Shown: in pieces, positions 27,812 to 36,530 of the stretch
How the letters are laid out: the number at the start of each line of letters is the position of its first letter
Position numbering within the stretch: position 1 is the first letter of the stretch
Source: an uncultured Alphaproteobacteria bacterium
GTDB lineage: Bacteria; Pseudomonadota; Alphaproteobacteria; RF32; CAG-239
DNA: 64,000 nucleotides
NCBI GenBank assembly: GCA_944392265.1
Contig: CALXWC010000001.1
Span: 1-64,000 of the forward strand
Direction of reading: 5' to 3'
Made by a program: the position numbers and the translations under genes
The notes under the pieces: model-generated
What the model was told of the DNA's origin: nothing
The model's database searches: none
What the model saw: the letters and a program-made list of their open reading frames with translations, nothing else

Positions 27812-28453
27812 TTATATTCTTTGCGCTTGAGGTCTTTGTACCGACTGATTTCTCATTTCTCTTCTGGCTAAAACACTTAGCGGAGAACCTAGCAACATAA
27901 CCTTTGATGTTTTTACATCTATGGCCTTTACATGGAGCTTAGCATGCTTATCTAAATCTATTTGTGGATTTTTATCTAACCAATAACCGCTACCGCCATA
28001 AAAACTCTCATCCGTCATCCCCTCTTTGCCAAACTTGCATCCTGAGTACGAAATATATTCTTCTGAAGAGTTAAGCGCGTTAACCCAATCTTTTTCTCTG
28101 ACAACTTCATTGAAAACAATCGGGTCAAAGACCAAGCGTTCTGTTTTTTTAGAATTTTGATATATCGGTAAATTTATGGCTAGTGCCACATGATATCCAT
28201 CCCATTTTCTGGTTTCAAAACCCTGCTCGTTATTGGCCGGAAAATTTGCTTCCACCCAATCTTTATCTTTAGATTTCATACACCAGATTTTGGTGGGCAA
28301 CATTCCCTCTTCTTTTGCTTTTTTGGCAAGTAAATGGGCAAAGGCAAAACAACATTCGTTTCGATAAGCATATTCTTGCTTTGGAAAAAGCTCTTCTTTC
28401 CAGCGCGCAAACATCTGATTATATTCTTGTATTTTTTGATAATCTAATTTCAT
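27812..28453 (-). CDS. papain-like protein, candidate protein-glutaminase fold
   Basis: 213 residues without signal peptide or membrane segment. Seen in order: ECCFAFAHLLAKKAKEEG (Cys at the start of a helix, about residues 34-35), KIWCMKS, then WDGYHVALAINLP (His in YHVA), then ERLVFDPIVF (Asp in DP). The order and spacing of Cys, His and Asp, and the K-W...YHVA...DP pattern, recall the papain-like protein-glutaminase group, whose members deamidate glutamine side chains. This assignment is by pattern only. AAGAGGAAAGA precedes the ATG, with an extended -10 (TGCTATGCT) upstream. Substrate and location are unknown; absence of a signal peptide points to a cytosolic protein or one secreted by a non-Sec route. 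Confidence 0.6.
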   Translation of the reverse strand: MKLDYQKIQEYNQMFARWKEELFPKQEYAYRNECCFAFAHLLAKKAKEEGMLPTKIWCMKSKDKDWVEANFPANNEQGFETRKWDGYHVALAINLPIYQNSKKTERLVFDPIVFNEVVREKDWVNALNSSEEYISYSGCKFGKEGMTDESFYGGSGYWLDKNPQIDLDKHAKLHVKAIDVKTSKVMLLGSPLSVLARREMRNQSVQRPQAQRI

Positions 28454-28497
28454 ATTCTTTCCTCTTAAAAATTAGCATAGCACAAAATTTACATAAA

Positions 28498-28528
28498 AAA
28501 AAGGCATCTTTTTTTAAGATGCCTTTTT
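28498..28528 (-). terminator. valS terminator
   Basis: AAAAAGGCATCTT (28498-28510) pairs with AAGATGCCTTTTT (28516-28528). Long T-run on the minus strand. Confidence 0.85.
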
Positions 28529-28544
28529 GTTTTTTTATTTTGCC

Positions 28545-31190
28545 TTAAAAATTGGCTATTCTTGCCAGAGCTTCTTCAACTTTGGCTTTGTTTTCCAAAG
28601 CTTCTGCCTGACGGCGTTTTTCTTCTTCAACAACCGCAGCCGGTGCTCTTTCTACAAAGCTTGGATTGCTCAATTTCTTAGCATAGCCTTCCAAGTTTTT
28701 ATTTAAACTTGCCAATTCTTTATTCAAACGCTCTCTTTCGGCAGCAAAATCTACAACACCTTTTAACGGTAACAAGATAACTGCTTCTTTGAATACGCTT
28801 TGAACCATATCTTTACTGATTTCGGCGTCTTTGGCAAAAGTTTCTAATTTTTCCAAACGAGCCAAAGAGCAAATGATATGATTGAACGCTTGCAAGTTTT
28901 CAGCAGATTTTGCATTGGCATCTTTCAAGAATACATTCAATTTTGCACCTGCAGGCAAGTTCATTGAAGCGCGCAAAGAACGAATAGATGAAATCAAGTC
29001 AATTGCCCAATCAATATCGTTCAAGGCATTTTCATCAATGTTTTCAGCTTTAGGCCATGCAGCATGAATGAGTTTGATACCATGAATGTCGTAATTATTA
29101 TTCCACAACTCTGTGGTAATAAACGGCATAAACGGATGCAAGATAATCAAAATTCTATCCAATACCCAAGCAAAGGTTGCTCTGGTTTCTTGTTTTGCTG
29201 CTTCGTCCGATCCAAACAAAATCGGCTTAATCATCTCAATATACCAGTCGCAGAATGAACCCCAAACAAATTGGTAAACAGCGTTTGCGGCATCTGAGAA
29301 GCGGAAAGCATTCAAGTTATCGGTTACTTCTTTAGTGGCTTGTTTTGCCTTAGCAACAACCCACTTGTTGATGGCGTAAGTAACTTTGGTTTCATCAAAG
29401 TCTTTAACCAAATTGCATTCGTTCATCTCACCAAAACGAGCAGCATTCCACAATTTGGTAGCAAAGTTACGGTATCCGGCAATACGAGCCTCGCTCAAGT
29501 TTACATCTCTACCTTGAGTTTCCATTGCAGCCATGAAGAAACGCAAAGCATCGGCACCATATTTTTCAATGGTTTCCATCGGGTCAACGGTGTTGCCTTT
29601 AGATTTTGACATTTTTTGACCTTTTTCATCGCGAACCAAGCCATGGATATAGGCTTTTTTGAACGGAACGCGCTTCATGGCATACATACTCATCATCATC
29701 ATACGAGCCAGCCAGAAGAAAATAATGTCAAAACCGGTTACCAAAACTGAAGTAGGATAGAAAGTATCCAAATATTCACTTTTATCCGGCCAACCCATGG
29801 TTGAAAAAGCCCATAAGCCAGAAGAGAACCAAGTATCCAAAACGTCTGTTTCTCTTGTTAACTCTTCTCTTTTGCCGTAGAACTTATCTGCTTCTGCTTG
29901 AGCTTCTTCTTCGTTTTCTTCGCAGAAGATGTGGCCGTCCGGTCCGTACCAAATGGGCATTTGGTGTCCCCACCAAAGTTGACGAGAAATACACCATGGT
30001 TGAATGTTTCTCATCCATTCAAAATAAGTTTTCTCATAAGATTTCGGAACAAATTCCATCTCGCCGTTTTCAACAACACGAATGGCTTCTTTGGCCAAAG
30101 TCGGTGCGTCTACAAACCATTGGTCTGTCATCAAAGGTTCAATTACAACACCAGTTCTGTCACCATAAGGAATAACCATCGGGTGGTCTTCAATCTTATC
30201 CATCAAACCGAGTTCGGTTAAGGTTTCAATGGTTTTGGCACGAGCATCCATGGTGGTCATACCTTCAAACGGGGTGTTTTCGTTCAAGGTAGCATCCAAG
30301 TTCAAAATATTTATCATCGGCAAGTTATGACGTTTGCCAACTTCAAAGTCGTTAAAGTCATGTGCCGGAGTGATTTTAACCGCACCTGTACCTTTTTCCG
30401 GATCAGCGTGGTCATCGGCAACAATCGGAATAACACGATTGATAATCGGAATGATACAATTTTTACCAATAAGGTGTTTTAATTTTTCATTATCTTTAGA
30501 AACGGCAACGGCTGTATCACCAAACATGGTTTCAGGACGTGTGGTGGCGATTTGAATATATTGTCCCTCTTCTCCTTCAATCGGATAACGATAGTAATAC
30601 ATTTTGCCAACGGTTTCTTTTTGAACAACTTCCAAATCAGAAACCGCGGTTTGCAATTTAGAATCCCAGTTAACCAATTTTTTGGCTTTGAAAATCAAAC
30701 CGTCTTTGTACATATGAACAAAGATTTTGCGAACGGCACGGCTCAAACCTTCATCCATGGTAAAGCGTTCACGGCTCCAATCGCAAGATGCACCCAAGCG
30801 ACGCAATTGGCGGCAAATGGTTCCACCGGATTGTTCTCTCCACTTCCAAACGGTTTCAATGAACTTTTCTCTGCCTAAATCGTGACGAGAGATACCTTCT
30901 TTGGCTAAGTTTCTTTCAACAACCATTTGGGTTGCAATACCGGCATGGTCTGTGCCTGGTTGCCACAAAACTTTTTTGCCAAGCATACGATTATAACGAA
31001 TCAAAATATCTTGTAAGGTATCATCCAAAGCGTGTCCCATGTGCAAAACACCGGTAACGTTTGGTGGCGGAATAACAATTGAAAAAGCCTCTGATGAGGA
31101 GCGCATATCGGGTTTGAAATCACCGCTTGTTTCCCAATCGGCATAAATTTTTTCTTCAAAATCTTTAGGGTTATAATTTTTTTCTAACAT
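28545..31190 (-). CDS. valS: valyl-tRNA synthetase
   Basis: 881 residues. A class I synthetase that charges tRNA-Val. The HIGH motif appears as PPPNVTGVLHMGHAL (about residues 38-52) and KMSKS as GQKMSKSKGNTVDP. The editing (CP1) domain contains TTRPETMFGDTAV. The C-terminal arm is a coiled coil (AERERLNKELASLNKNLEGYAKKL). It is downstream of popZ on the same strand, an order known in alphaproteobacteria. The 133-base gap between them is structured and may be a regulatory leader. Confidence 0.98.
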   Translation of the reverse strand: MLEKNYNPKDFEEKIYADWETSGDFKPDMRSSSEAFSIVIPPPNVTGVLHMGHALDDTLQDILIRYNRMLGKKVLWQPGTDHAGIATQMVVERNLAKEGISRHDLGREKFIETVWKWREQSGGTICRQLRRLGASCDWSRERFTMDEGLSRAVRKIFVHMYKDGLIFKAKKLVNWDSKLQTAVSDLEVVQKETVGKMYYYRYPIEGEEGQYIQIATTRPETMFGDTAVAVSKDNEKLKHLIGKNCIIPIINRVIPIVADDHADPEKGTGAVKITPAHDFNDFEVGKRHNLPMINILNLDATLNENTPFEGMTTMDARAKTIETLTELGLMDKIEDHPMVIPYGDRTGVVIEPLMTDQWFVDAPTLAKEAIRVVENGEMEFVPKSYEKTYFEWMRNIQPWCISRQLWWGHQMPIWYGPDGHIFCEENEEEAQAEADKFYGKREELTRETDVLDTWFSSGLWAFSTMGWPDKSEYLDTFYPTSVLVTGFDIIFFWLARMMMMSMYAMKRVPFKKAYIHGLVRDEKGQKMSKSKGNTVDPMETIEKYGADALRFFMAAMETQGRDVNLSEARIAGYRNFATKLWNAARFGEMNECNLVKDFDETKVTYAINKWVVAKAKQATKEVTDNLNAFRFSDAANAVYQFVWGSFCDWYIEMIKPILFGSDEAAKQETRATFAWVLDRILIILHPFMPFITTELWNNNYDIHGIKLIHAAWPKAENIDENALNDIDWAIDLISSIRSLRASMNLPAGAKLNVFLKDANAKSAENLQAFNHIICSLARLEKLETFAKDAEISKDMVQSVFKEAVILLPLKGVVDFAAERERLNKELASLNKNLEGYAKKLSNPSFVERAPAAVVEEEKRRQAEALENKAKVEEALARIANF

Positions 31191-31257
31191 ATGTCTTTTT
31201 CCATTTTATCTGTAATTACAAAAAACTTTTTTACCTCGGCTATATAAACCGCAAAAT

Positions 31258-31337
31258 GCCCTCAACAGATTTTGCACTGTTTGGGGGCAAGAAATTTGCA
31301 GGTCGGCACACTGTAAGGTCAAGCTATTTGCCGACCT
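31258..31337 (-). promoter_or_regulatory. structured region between popZ and valS
   Basis: Two stems are seen. A 9-bp perfect inverted repeat (31300-31308 with 31329-31337) encloses the popZ stop codon. A second stem pairs GCCC+AACAG (31258-31261, 31264-31268) with CTGTT+GGGC (31277-31281, 31285-31288). Neither has a T-run, so they are not simple terminators. They could be an mRNA-stability element or a valS leader. Confidence 0.4.
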
Positions 31338-32379
31338 TTGCCATCACTCGTTCCATCTCTTCTTTAACTGCGGCATTAACAATTGCCGGAAGATTTTGCG
31401 CAATCCAAGCTTTGGCTTGTGCCCTGATTTCTTCTTTAGCTAAAGATACAATATCTACATTTTTTGTCATCTCGGCATTTACATTTGCCATTACAATTTC
31501 TTTAATTGCATCTTTAACAACATCTTCAATTGTTTTTGAACCATCTCCGATAAGATTAATATTTTCTTTCGGTTGCTCAACTTTTTCTTCCTCATAAGCT
31601 GCTTCTTCTTGTTGAGGGGCTTTTTCTGCAAACATTTTTGCAAAATTGCTGATGATATCGGCAGATACATCCGTTGCATCTTCTGCTTGAGCTTTAATAG
31701 GTTCTTCAGCCTTTACCTCTTTTTCGAAAGAAACTTGAGCTTGCTCTTGTTTTAAGCTCTCTAACTCTCTGCTGATTTCTTCTTTTATTTTCTCATTATC
31801 TTCTTCAGCAGGTTCTTGTAGCAAAACCTCAGCTTGCGGTTCTTCAAAAGCAACATCTTCTGCTAAAGCATTGTTGGCGGCATTTAAGACAACATCCAAA
31901 GAAATTTCATCTTCTTGCGGTTGTTCTTGCTTAATCTCGGGTGTTTTTTCTTCCTCGTCATCTAAGAGAGGAAAAGCATCATCTTCTGGTAAATCTAATG
32001 AAAAATCAGCATCGTCTTTTGTTGAAACTTCTGGAAGTTGAACATCCTCTGCATTCTCATCATCAATATCAAACACAGGTCCGGTTTCATCCAACTCATC
32101 TTCAAACAATTTGTCTGCGGCTAAATCTTGAGGAAGAGGCTCGTTGATTATCATTGATTTTGATAAATCATAGACATCATCATCAGAGCTGTCTTCCTTC
32201 ACAAGAGACTGGCTTAAACTTTCTTCCAAGCTTATTTCATTTTCCTTAGAATCTGAAGCGGAAGAAACCTGAGAAGGATTGCTTTCTTTAGTATTTTCTT
32301 CGTCATTGTTCAATATGTCTTTGATTGAAGATAAGATATCTTCCATAGACATGTCTTCTTGTTGATTTTCACCGTTCAT
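31324..32379 (-). CDS. popZ: PopZ-family polar organizing protein (DUF2497)
   Basis: 351 residues. The short N-terminal helix MEDILSSIKDILNNDE matches the PopZ N-terminus. A long acidic, low-complexity linker (Glu/Asp/Pro-rich, about 40-280) follows. The C-terminal helical block (TIEDVVKDAIKEIV... EEIRAQAKAWIAQNLPAIVNAAVKEEMERVM) is the conserved oligomerisation region. PopZ forms a polar condensate that tethers chromosome origins and cell-cycle kinases in alphaproteobacteria. Position between tolC and valS is the arrangement I know from other members of the class, which supports both the call and the taxonomic inference. The linker is longer than in Caulobacter. Confidence 0.85.
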   Translation of the reverse strand: MNGENQQEDMSMEDILSSIKDILNNDEENTKESNPSQVSSASDSKENEISLEESLSQSLVKEDSSDDDVYDLSKSMIINEPLPQDLAADKLFEDELDETGPVFDIDDENAEDVQLPEVSTKDDADFSLDLPEDDAFPLLDDEEEKTPEIKQEQPQEDEISLDVVLNAANNALAEDVAFEEPQAEVLLQEPAEEDNEKIKEEISRELESLKQEQAQVSFEKEVKAEEPIKAQAEDATDVSADIISNFAKMFAEKAPQQEEAAYEEEKVEQPKENINLIGDGSKTIEDVVKDAIKEIVMANVNAEMTKNVDIVSLAKEEIRAQAKAWIAQNLPAIVNAAVKEEMERVMAKVGK

Positions 32380-32429
32380 TATAAATAATCCACCAATATT
32401 TTGTTTTTTATAAGATTAACAAATTTATT

Positions 32430-33809
32430 TTATTTATCAATAGATAAAGAAAGCCATTTGCCTTTTGTATCTTGATAATATTTGTTTGCATCATATAATT
32501 CAACATCAAGTTTTAAGTTTTCCGCGGTTAATTTACCCATTGCCAACAAAAGATTCAAACTTGATACATAGTAGTTTCTTCTGGCTTTTACCTCTTCAAC
32601 ATTAGAGTTCAAAAGTTCTTGGTAAGCATCCAACACATCCAAAATCGTACGGTTACCCAATGCTTCTTCTTTTTGAACACCGTCAAGAGCAATTTCGTTT
32701 GCTTTAACTTGTTCTTTAATTGATTTGATTTTAGAATCGTTAGAGACCATATATTCCCAAGCACTTGAAACCAAAGATGTTACGGAACGTTCTGTTTCAA
32801 GTAATTTTTCTTGAGATTGCCATTTTAAATATTTGCTTTGGCGAATCTCTGCTCTGTTTTTGCCTGCTTCATAAAGAGGAACTGTTAAGTTAACGCCAAC
32901 CTCAACATTATCTGTTTTGATTTTGCCTTGGTTTGCATCTAAATCATTTTCAACATTGGTTGCAGATGCATCTAAAGAAACAGACGGCAACAATGCACCT
33001 GTGTTGTATGAAACATTATAATTAGCAGCATCAAAAGAGTGTTGTGCCGTTTTGATGGTGTAGTTGTTTTCCAAAGCATAGTTCATTGCCTCATCAATTG
33101 TTTTAGGCAACATTCCGGAAATATCTTTCGGCTCGGTTAAATCTTCTGGTTCAGAACCGATAATTTCTTTGTATACGGCTTTAGAGGCGGCCAAAGTACC
33201 CTCTGAAGAAATTCTGTCTGAAACAGCTTGAGCATGACGTGCTCTTGCTTGGGAAACGTCTGTTCTTGTTACTTCACCGACATTAAAACGTTGAATGGTT
33301 TCATCAAGACGTTTTTTTAACAACTTCTCGTTATTTTTTTGCAATTTAACAATAGCTTGGTTTTGCAAAACATCCATATAGGCGGTTGCAGCTTCCAAGA
33401 AAACATTTTGCTCAACACTGTACAAATTATTTTGTTCTGCCTTAACGGAACTATCAGCTTTTTTTACGGCATTTACCGTTTGGAATCCGTTAAATATCGG
33501 CTGAGATAGGGTTGCACCGTAAGAAGTTGTGTTGCCATCATTTTCAGTATCAGGCACGCCGACTTTTCCTCCCGGATTTTCTGTTGAACCGCTGGCTTCA
33601 GTATAACCGGCCGTCAAAGCAATGGTTGGACGGTATCCTGATTTTGCGATTGCAACATTTTCATCTACGGAACGTAAATATGCTCTTTGAGATTGCAAGG
33701 TCGGATTAGATCTGTAAGTTTCGCTCAAAGCATCAAAAATTGTAGCTGCTTTAGCCGGCATTACAATAGAGCTGGCCATAAGCAATCCTGCGACAAAATT
33801 TTTTTTCAT
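32430..33809 (-). CDS. tolC: TolC-family outer-membrane channel protein
   Basis: 459 residues from the ATG at 33809 (MKKNFVAGLLMA), which has AGAGGAAG upstream; the frame extends to 33869 without a ribosome site. A signal peptide ends near PAKAA. Two similar halves of about 200 residues have the TolC pattern: ETYRSNPTLQSQRA near the start, LSQPIFNGFQTVNAVKKA, FNVGEVTRTDVSQARARHAQA, then in the second half LTVPLYEAGKNRAEIRQSKY and ALGNRTILDVLDAYQELLNS. It forms the outer-membrane duct for efflux pumps and type I secretion. No adjacent membrane-fusion gene is present. Confidence 0.93.
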   Translation of the reverse strand: MKKNFVAGLLMASSIVMPAKAATIFDALSETYRSNPTLQSQRAYLRSVDENVAIAKSGYRPTIALTAGYTEASGSTENPGGKVGVPDTENDGNTTSYGATLSQPIFNGFQTVNAVKKADSSVKAEQNNLYSVEQNVFLEAATAYMDVLQNQAIVKLQKNNEKLLKKRLDETIQRFNVGEVTRTDVSQARARHAQAVSDRISSEGTLAASKAVYKEIIGSEPEDLTEPKDISGMLPKTIDEAMNYALENNYTIKTAQHSFDAANYNVSYNTGALLPSVSLDASATNVENDLDANQGKIKTDNVEVGVNLTVPLYEAGKNRAEIRQSKYLKWQSQEKLLETERSVTSLVSSAWEYMVSNDSKIKSIKEQVKANEIALDGVQKEEALGNRTILDVLDAYQELLNSNVEEVKARRNYYVSSLNLLLAMGKLTAENLKLDVELYDANKYYQDTKGKWLSLSIDK

Positions 33810-34005
33810 GAAAACTTCCTCTAAATTCTTTATTTTAACTTTTAGTCTGATTATATTAATTAATATCAATTATGCAACGAAATTTATTAAAAAAATGTTC
33901 ATTTCATCCTTTTAGAAACTTATAACGCTCTTATTAACCATATTTCAAACTTTTTATAATAATCATTAGGATAAATTAGTATGTAAGCTTAAGGAGGACA
34001 GTACA

Positions 34006-36468
34006 TTGACTAAAAAAAGCACCAATGTTATCAATGAGCGAGACAAAGAAAAGTTAAAGCTTTCCATTGAACATTATATCAAATATTTTATTGGCAAACG
34101 AACCAGTGAAATCAATAAAGATGAGGCTTTGGAAGCCATTGCTTTGGCCGTTAGAGAATTTGCCATGGATAAAATGTATGAGACAATGGCTCGCTACAAC
34201 AAAGTCAATACAAAAAGAATCTATTATCTTTCCGTTGAATACCTCATCGGCAGATCTTTGGAAAACAACCTTCACAGCCTTGGCTTGTTTGATGTTATGA
34301 AAGAAATCAAAATTGACGGCATGCCAGATTTCAGCTTGCAAGAGATTTTTGATACTGAATATGACCCCGCTTTAGGTAACGGCGGTTTGGGTCGCTTGGC
34401 CGCTTGTTATTTGGATTCAATGGCCTCTCTTGGAATCCCCGGATTTGGTTATGGTATTAACTATCAATTTGGTCTTTTCAAACAAAAATTTGAAAATGGA
34501 TATCAAGTTGAACAAGCAGACAGCTGGCTTGGTGAAAATTCTCCTTGGCAGTTTTCTCGTCCGGACAGAACCGTCAAAATTCCTATTAAAGGTGAAGTAG
34601 AGGTGATTGATGACGGCGCCGGAAACAAAAACTTTATCTGGATGAACACTCAAAGTATTTACGGCGTTCCGTATGACTTCCCTATTGTCGGATATAATGG
34701 TAAATCAGTTAACTATTTGAGACTTTTCTCTGCAAAAACAGACGATGAGTTGGATATTAATATCTTTAATGAAGGCGGTTATATTGATGCTGTTAAAGAT
34801 AAAATTGCAACAGAAACCATTTCTAAAGTTTTGTATCCGTCAGATGCACTTGAATCCGGTAAAAAATTGCGTTTAACCCAACAATACTTCTTTGTTTCTT
34901 GCGCTATCCAAGATATCATCCGTCGTTTTTTGGAAAAATGCGATGACTTCAAAAAGCTTCCTGATATGGTTTGTATCCAACTCAACGATACTCACCCATC
35001 CATTGCCATTGCAGAAATGATGCGCTTGCTTGTGGATATTCATGGTCAAGAATGGGATGATGCTTGGGATATTGTTACCAGAACATTTGCTTACACAAAC
35101 CATACTTTATTGCCGGAAGCTCTTGAAACATGGCCGGCTCGTATTTTCCAAGAATTATTACCTCGCCACTTGCAAATCATTTACGAAATTAACCGTCGTT
35201 TTATGAACTTTGCTCGTGAAAGATTTGGTGATAATAATGAAAAACTAGCTAAAGTTTCTATTGTTTCTGGCGAAGGTGACCGTCAAATTATCAGAATGGC
35301 AAATCTTTCTATTGTCGGTTCATTCTCCGTTAACGGCGTAGCTCAAATTCACTCTAACTTGATTAAGACCAAACTTGTTCCTGAATTTTATGAACTTTGG
35401 CCGGAAAAATTCTGCAATGTTACAAACGGTATCACCCCTCGCCGTTGGCTCTTGCATGCCAACACCGCTTTAGCTGAATTGATTTCTTCTAAAATCGGTG
35501 AAAATTGGGTCACTCGTTTGGATGAACTCAGCAAAATTGAAGCTTTTGCCGATGATGCAAAATTTGTAAAACAATTCTCCGACATCAAACGTGCAAACAA
35601 AGAAAAATTGGCTAAAATTATATTCAAGACTACCGGTGTTATGGTTAGTCCGGACAGCATGTTTATTGTTCATGCTAAACGTATTCATGAATATAAACGC
35701 CAATTGATGACTATTTTACAAGTTATCGGTGAATATTTGGCTATTGTAAAAGACAACTACAAACCTACTCAGGCAAAAACCTATATTTTTGCAGGAAAGG
35801 CCGCCCCGTCTTATACATTTGCCAAACTTATCATCAAGTTGATTAACAACGTTGCAGATGTTGTTAATAATGACCCGATGGTTAAAGATATGCTTAAGGT
35901 TGTCTTTATTCCTGATTATAAAGTTTCTTTGGCTGAATCTTTGATGCCGGCTGCTGACTTGAGTGTTCAATCTTCTACCGCCGGATTTGAAGCAAGCGGT
36001 ACCGGAAATATGAAGTTTGCTTTGAACGGTGCTCTTACAATCGGTACTTTAGACGGTGCCAATATTGAAATCAGAGATGCCGTCGGTGAAGAAAACTTCT
36101 ACCTTTTCGGCCTCAAAGAAGAAGATATTCAAGCGCAAAGATCAACTTATAATCCTCGCGAAATTTATGAGAAAAACAGTTATATTAAACGCATTTTGAA
36201 TGCTATTAACTCCAATATGTTTTGCGAAAAAGATTATCTCTTGCTCTTTAAGCCTATTTTTGAAGAATTGGTCAACAGAGATTATTACTTTGTTTTGGCT
36301 GATTTACCATCCTTTGATGAAACTATCAAAAAGGCTGAAAAAGACTTTGGTGATAAAAAACTTTGGGCTAAAAAAGCCATTATTAATGTGGCCAATATGG
36401 GATATTTCACCAGTGACAGAGCTGTTGAAGAATATGCTAAAAATATTTGGCACATCAAACCATGCTAA
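34006..36468 (+). CDS. glgP: glycogen/starch phosphorylase
   Basis: 820 residues with a TTG start that has a strong AAGGAGG eight bases upstream. It releases glucose-1-phosphate from alpha-1,4-glucans. Seen: DPALGNGGLGRLAACYLDS, the EYKRQLMTILQ region, and the pyridoxal-phosphate site EASGTGNMKFALNGALTIGTLDGANIEI split over residues about 662-690, with the Lys in NMK. Presence implies glycogen storage or glucan use; no glgA or glgC lies in the window. It stands alone between divergent tolC and a bidirectional terminator. Confidence 0.97.
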   Translation: MTKKSTNVINERDKEKLKLSIEHYIKYFIGKRTSEINKDEALEAIALAVREFAMDKMYETMARYNKVNTKRIYYLSVEYLIGRSLENNLHSLGLFDVMKEIKIDGMPDFSLQEIFDTEYDPALGNGGLGRLAACYLDSMASLGIPGFGYGINYQFGLFKQKFENGYQVEQADSWLGENSPWQFSRPDRTVKIPIKGEVEVIDDGAGNKNFIWMNTQSIYGVPYDFPIVGYNGKSVNYLRLFSAKTDDELDINIFNEGGYIDAVKDKIATETISKVLYPSDALESGKKLRLTQQYFFVSCAIQDIIRRFLEKCDDFKKLPDMVCIQLNDTHPSIAIAEMMRLLVDIHGQEWDDAWDIVTRTFAYTNHTLLPEALETWPARIFQELLPRHLQIIYEINRRFMNFARERFGDNNEKLAKVSIVSGEGDRQIIRMANLSIVGSFSVNGVAQIHSNLIKTKLVPEFYELWPEKFCNVTNGITPRRWLLHANTALAELISSKIGENWVTRLDELSKIEAFADDAKFVKQFSDIKRANKEKLAKIIFKTTGVMVSPDSMFIVHAKRIHEYKRQLMTILQVIGEYLAIVKDNYKPTQAKTYIFAGKAAPSYTFAKLIIKLINNVADVVNNDPMVKDMLKVVFIPDYKVSLAESLMPAADLSVQSSTAGFEASGTGNMKFALNGALTIGTLDGANIEIRDAVGEENFYLFGLKEEDIQAQRSTYNPREIYEKNSYIKRILNAINSNMFCEKDYLLLFKPIFEELVNRDYYFVLADLPSFDETIKKAEKDFGDKKLWAKKAIINVANMGYFTSDRAVEEYAKNIWHIKPC

Positions 36469-36487
36469 CTCTTTCTTAAAGGACAAA

Positions 36488-36516
36488 AAAATCCCTCTCC
36501 AAAAGAGAGGGATTTT
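36488..36516. terminator. bidirectional terminator
   Basis: AAAATCCCTCTC (36488-36499) pairs with GAGAGGGATTTT (36505-36516), loop CAAAA, with A/T runs on both sides. It serves glgP and the convergent gene ending at 36531. Confidence 0.85.
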
Positions 36517-36530
36517 TTTATGTTTATTAA

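Noticed and set aside
31191..31323. T-box riboswitch before valS
   Set aside because: No T-box sequence or stem I pattern was seen; the hairpins lack a terminator/antiterminator pair.
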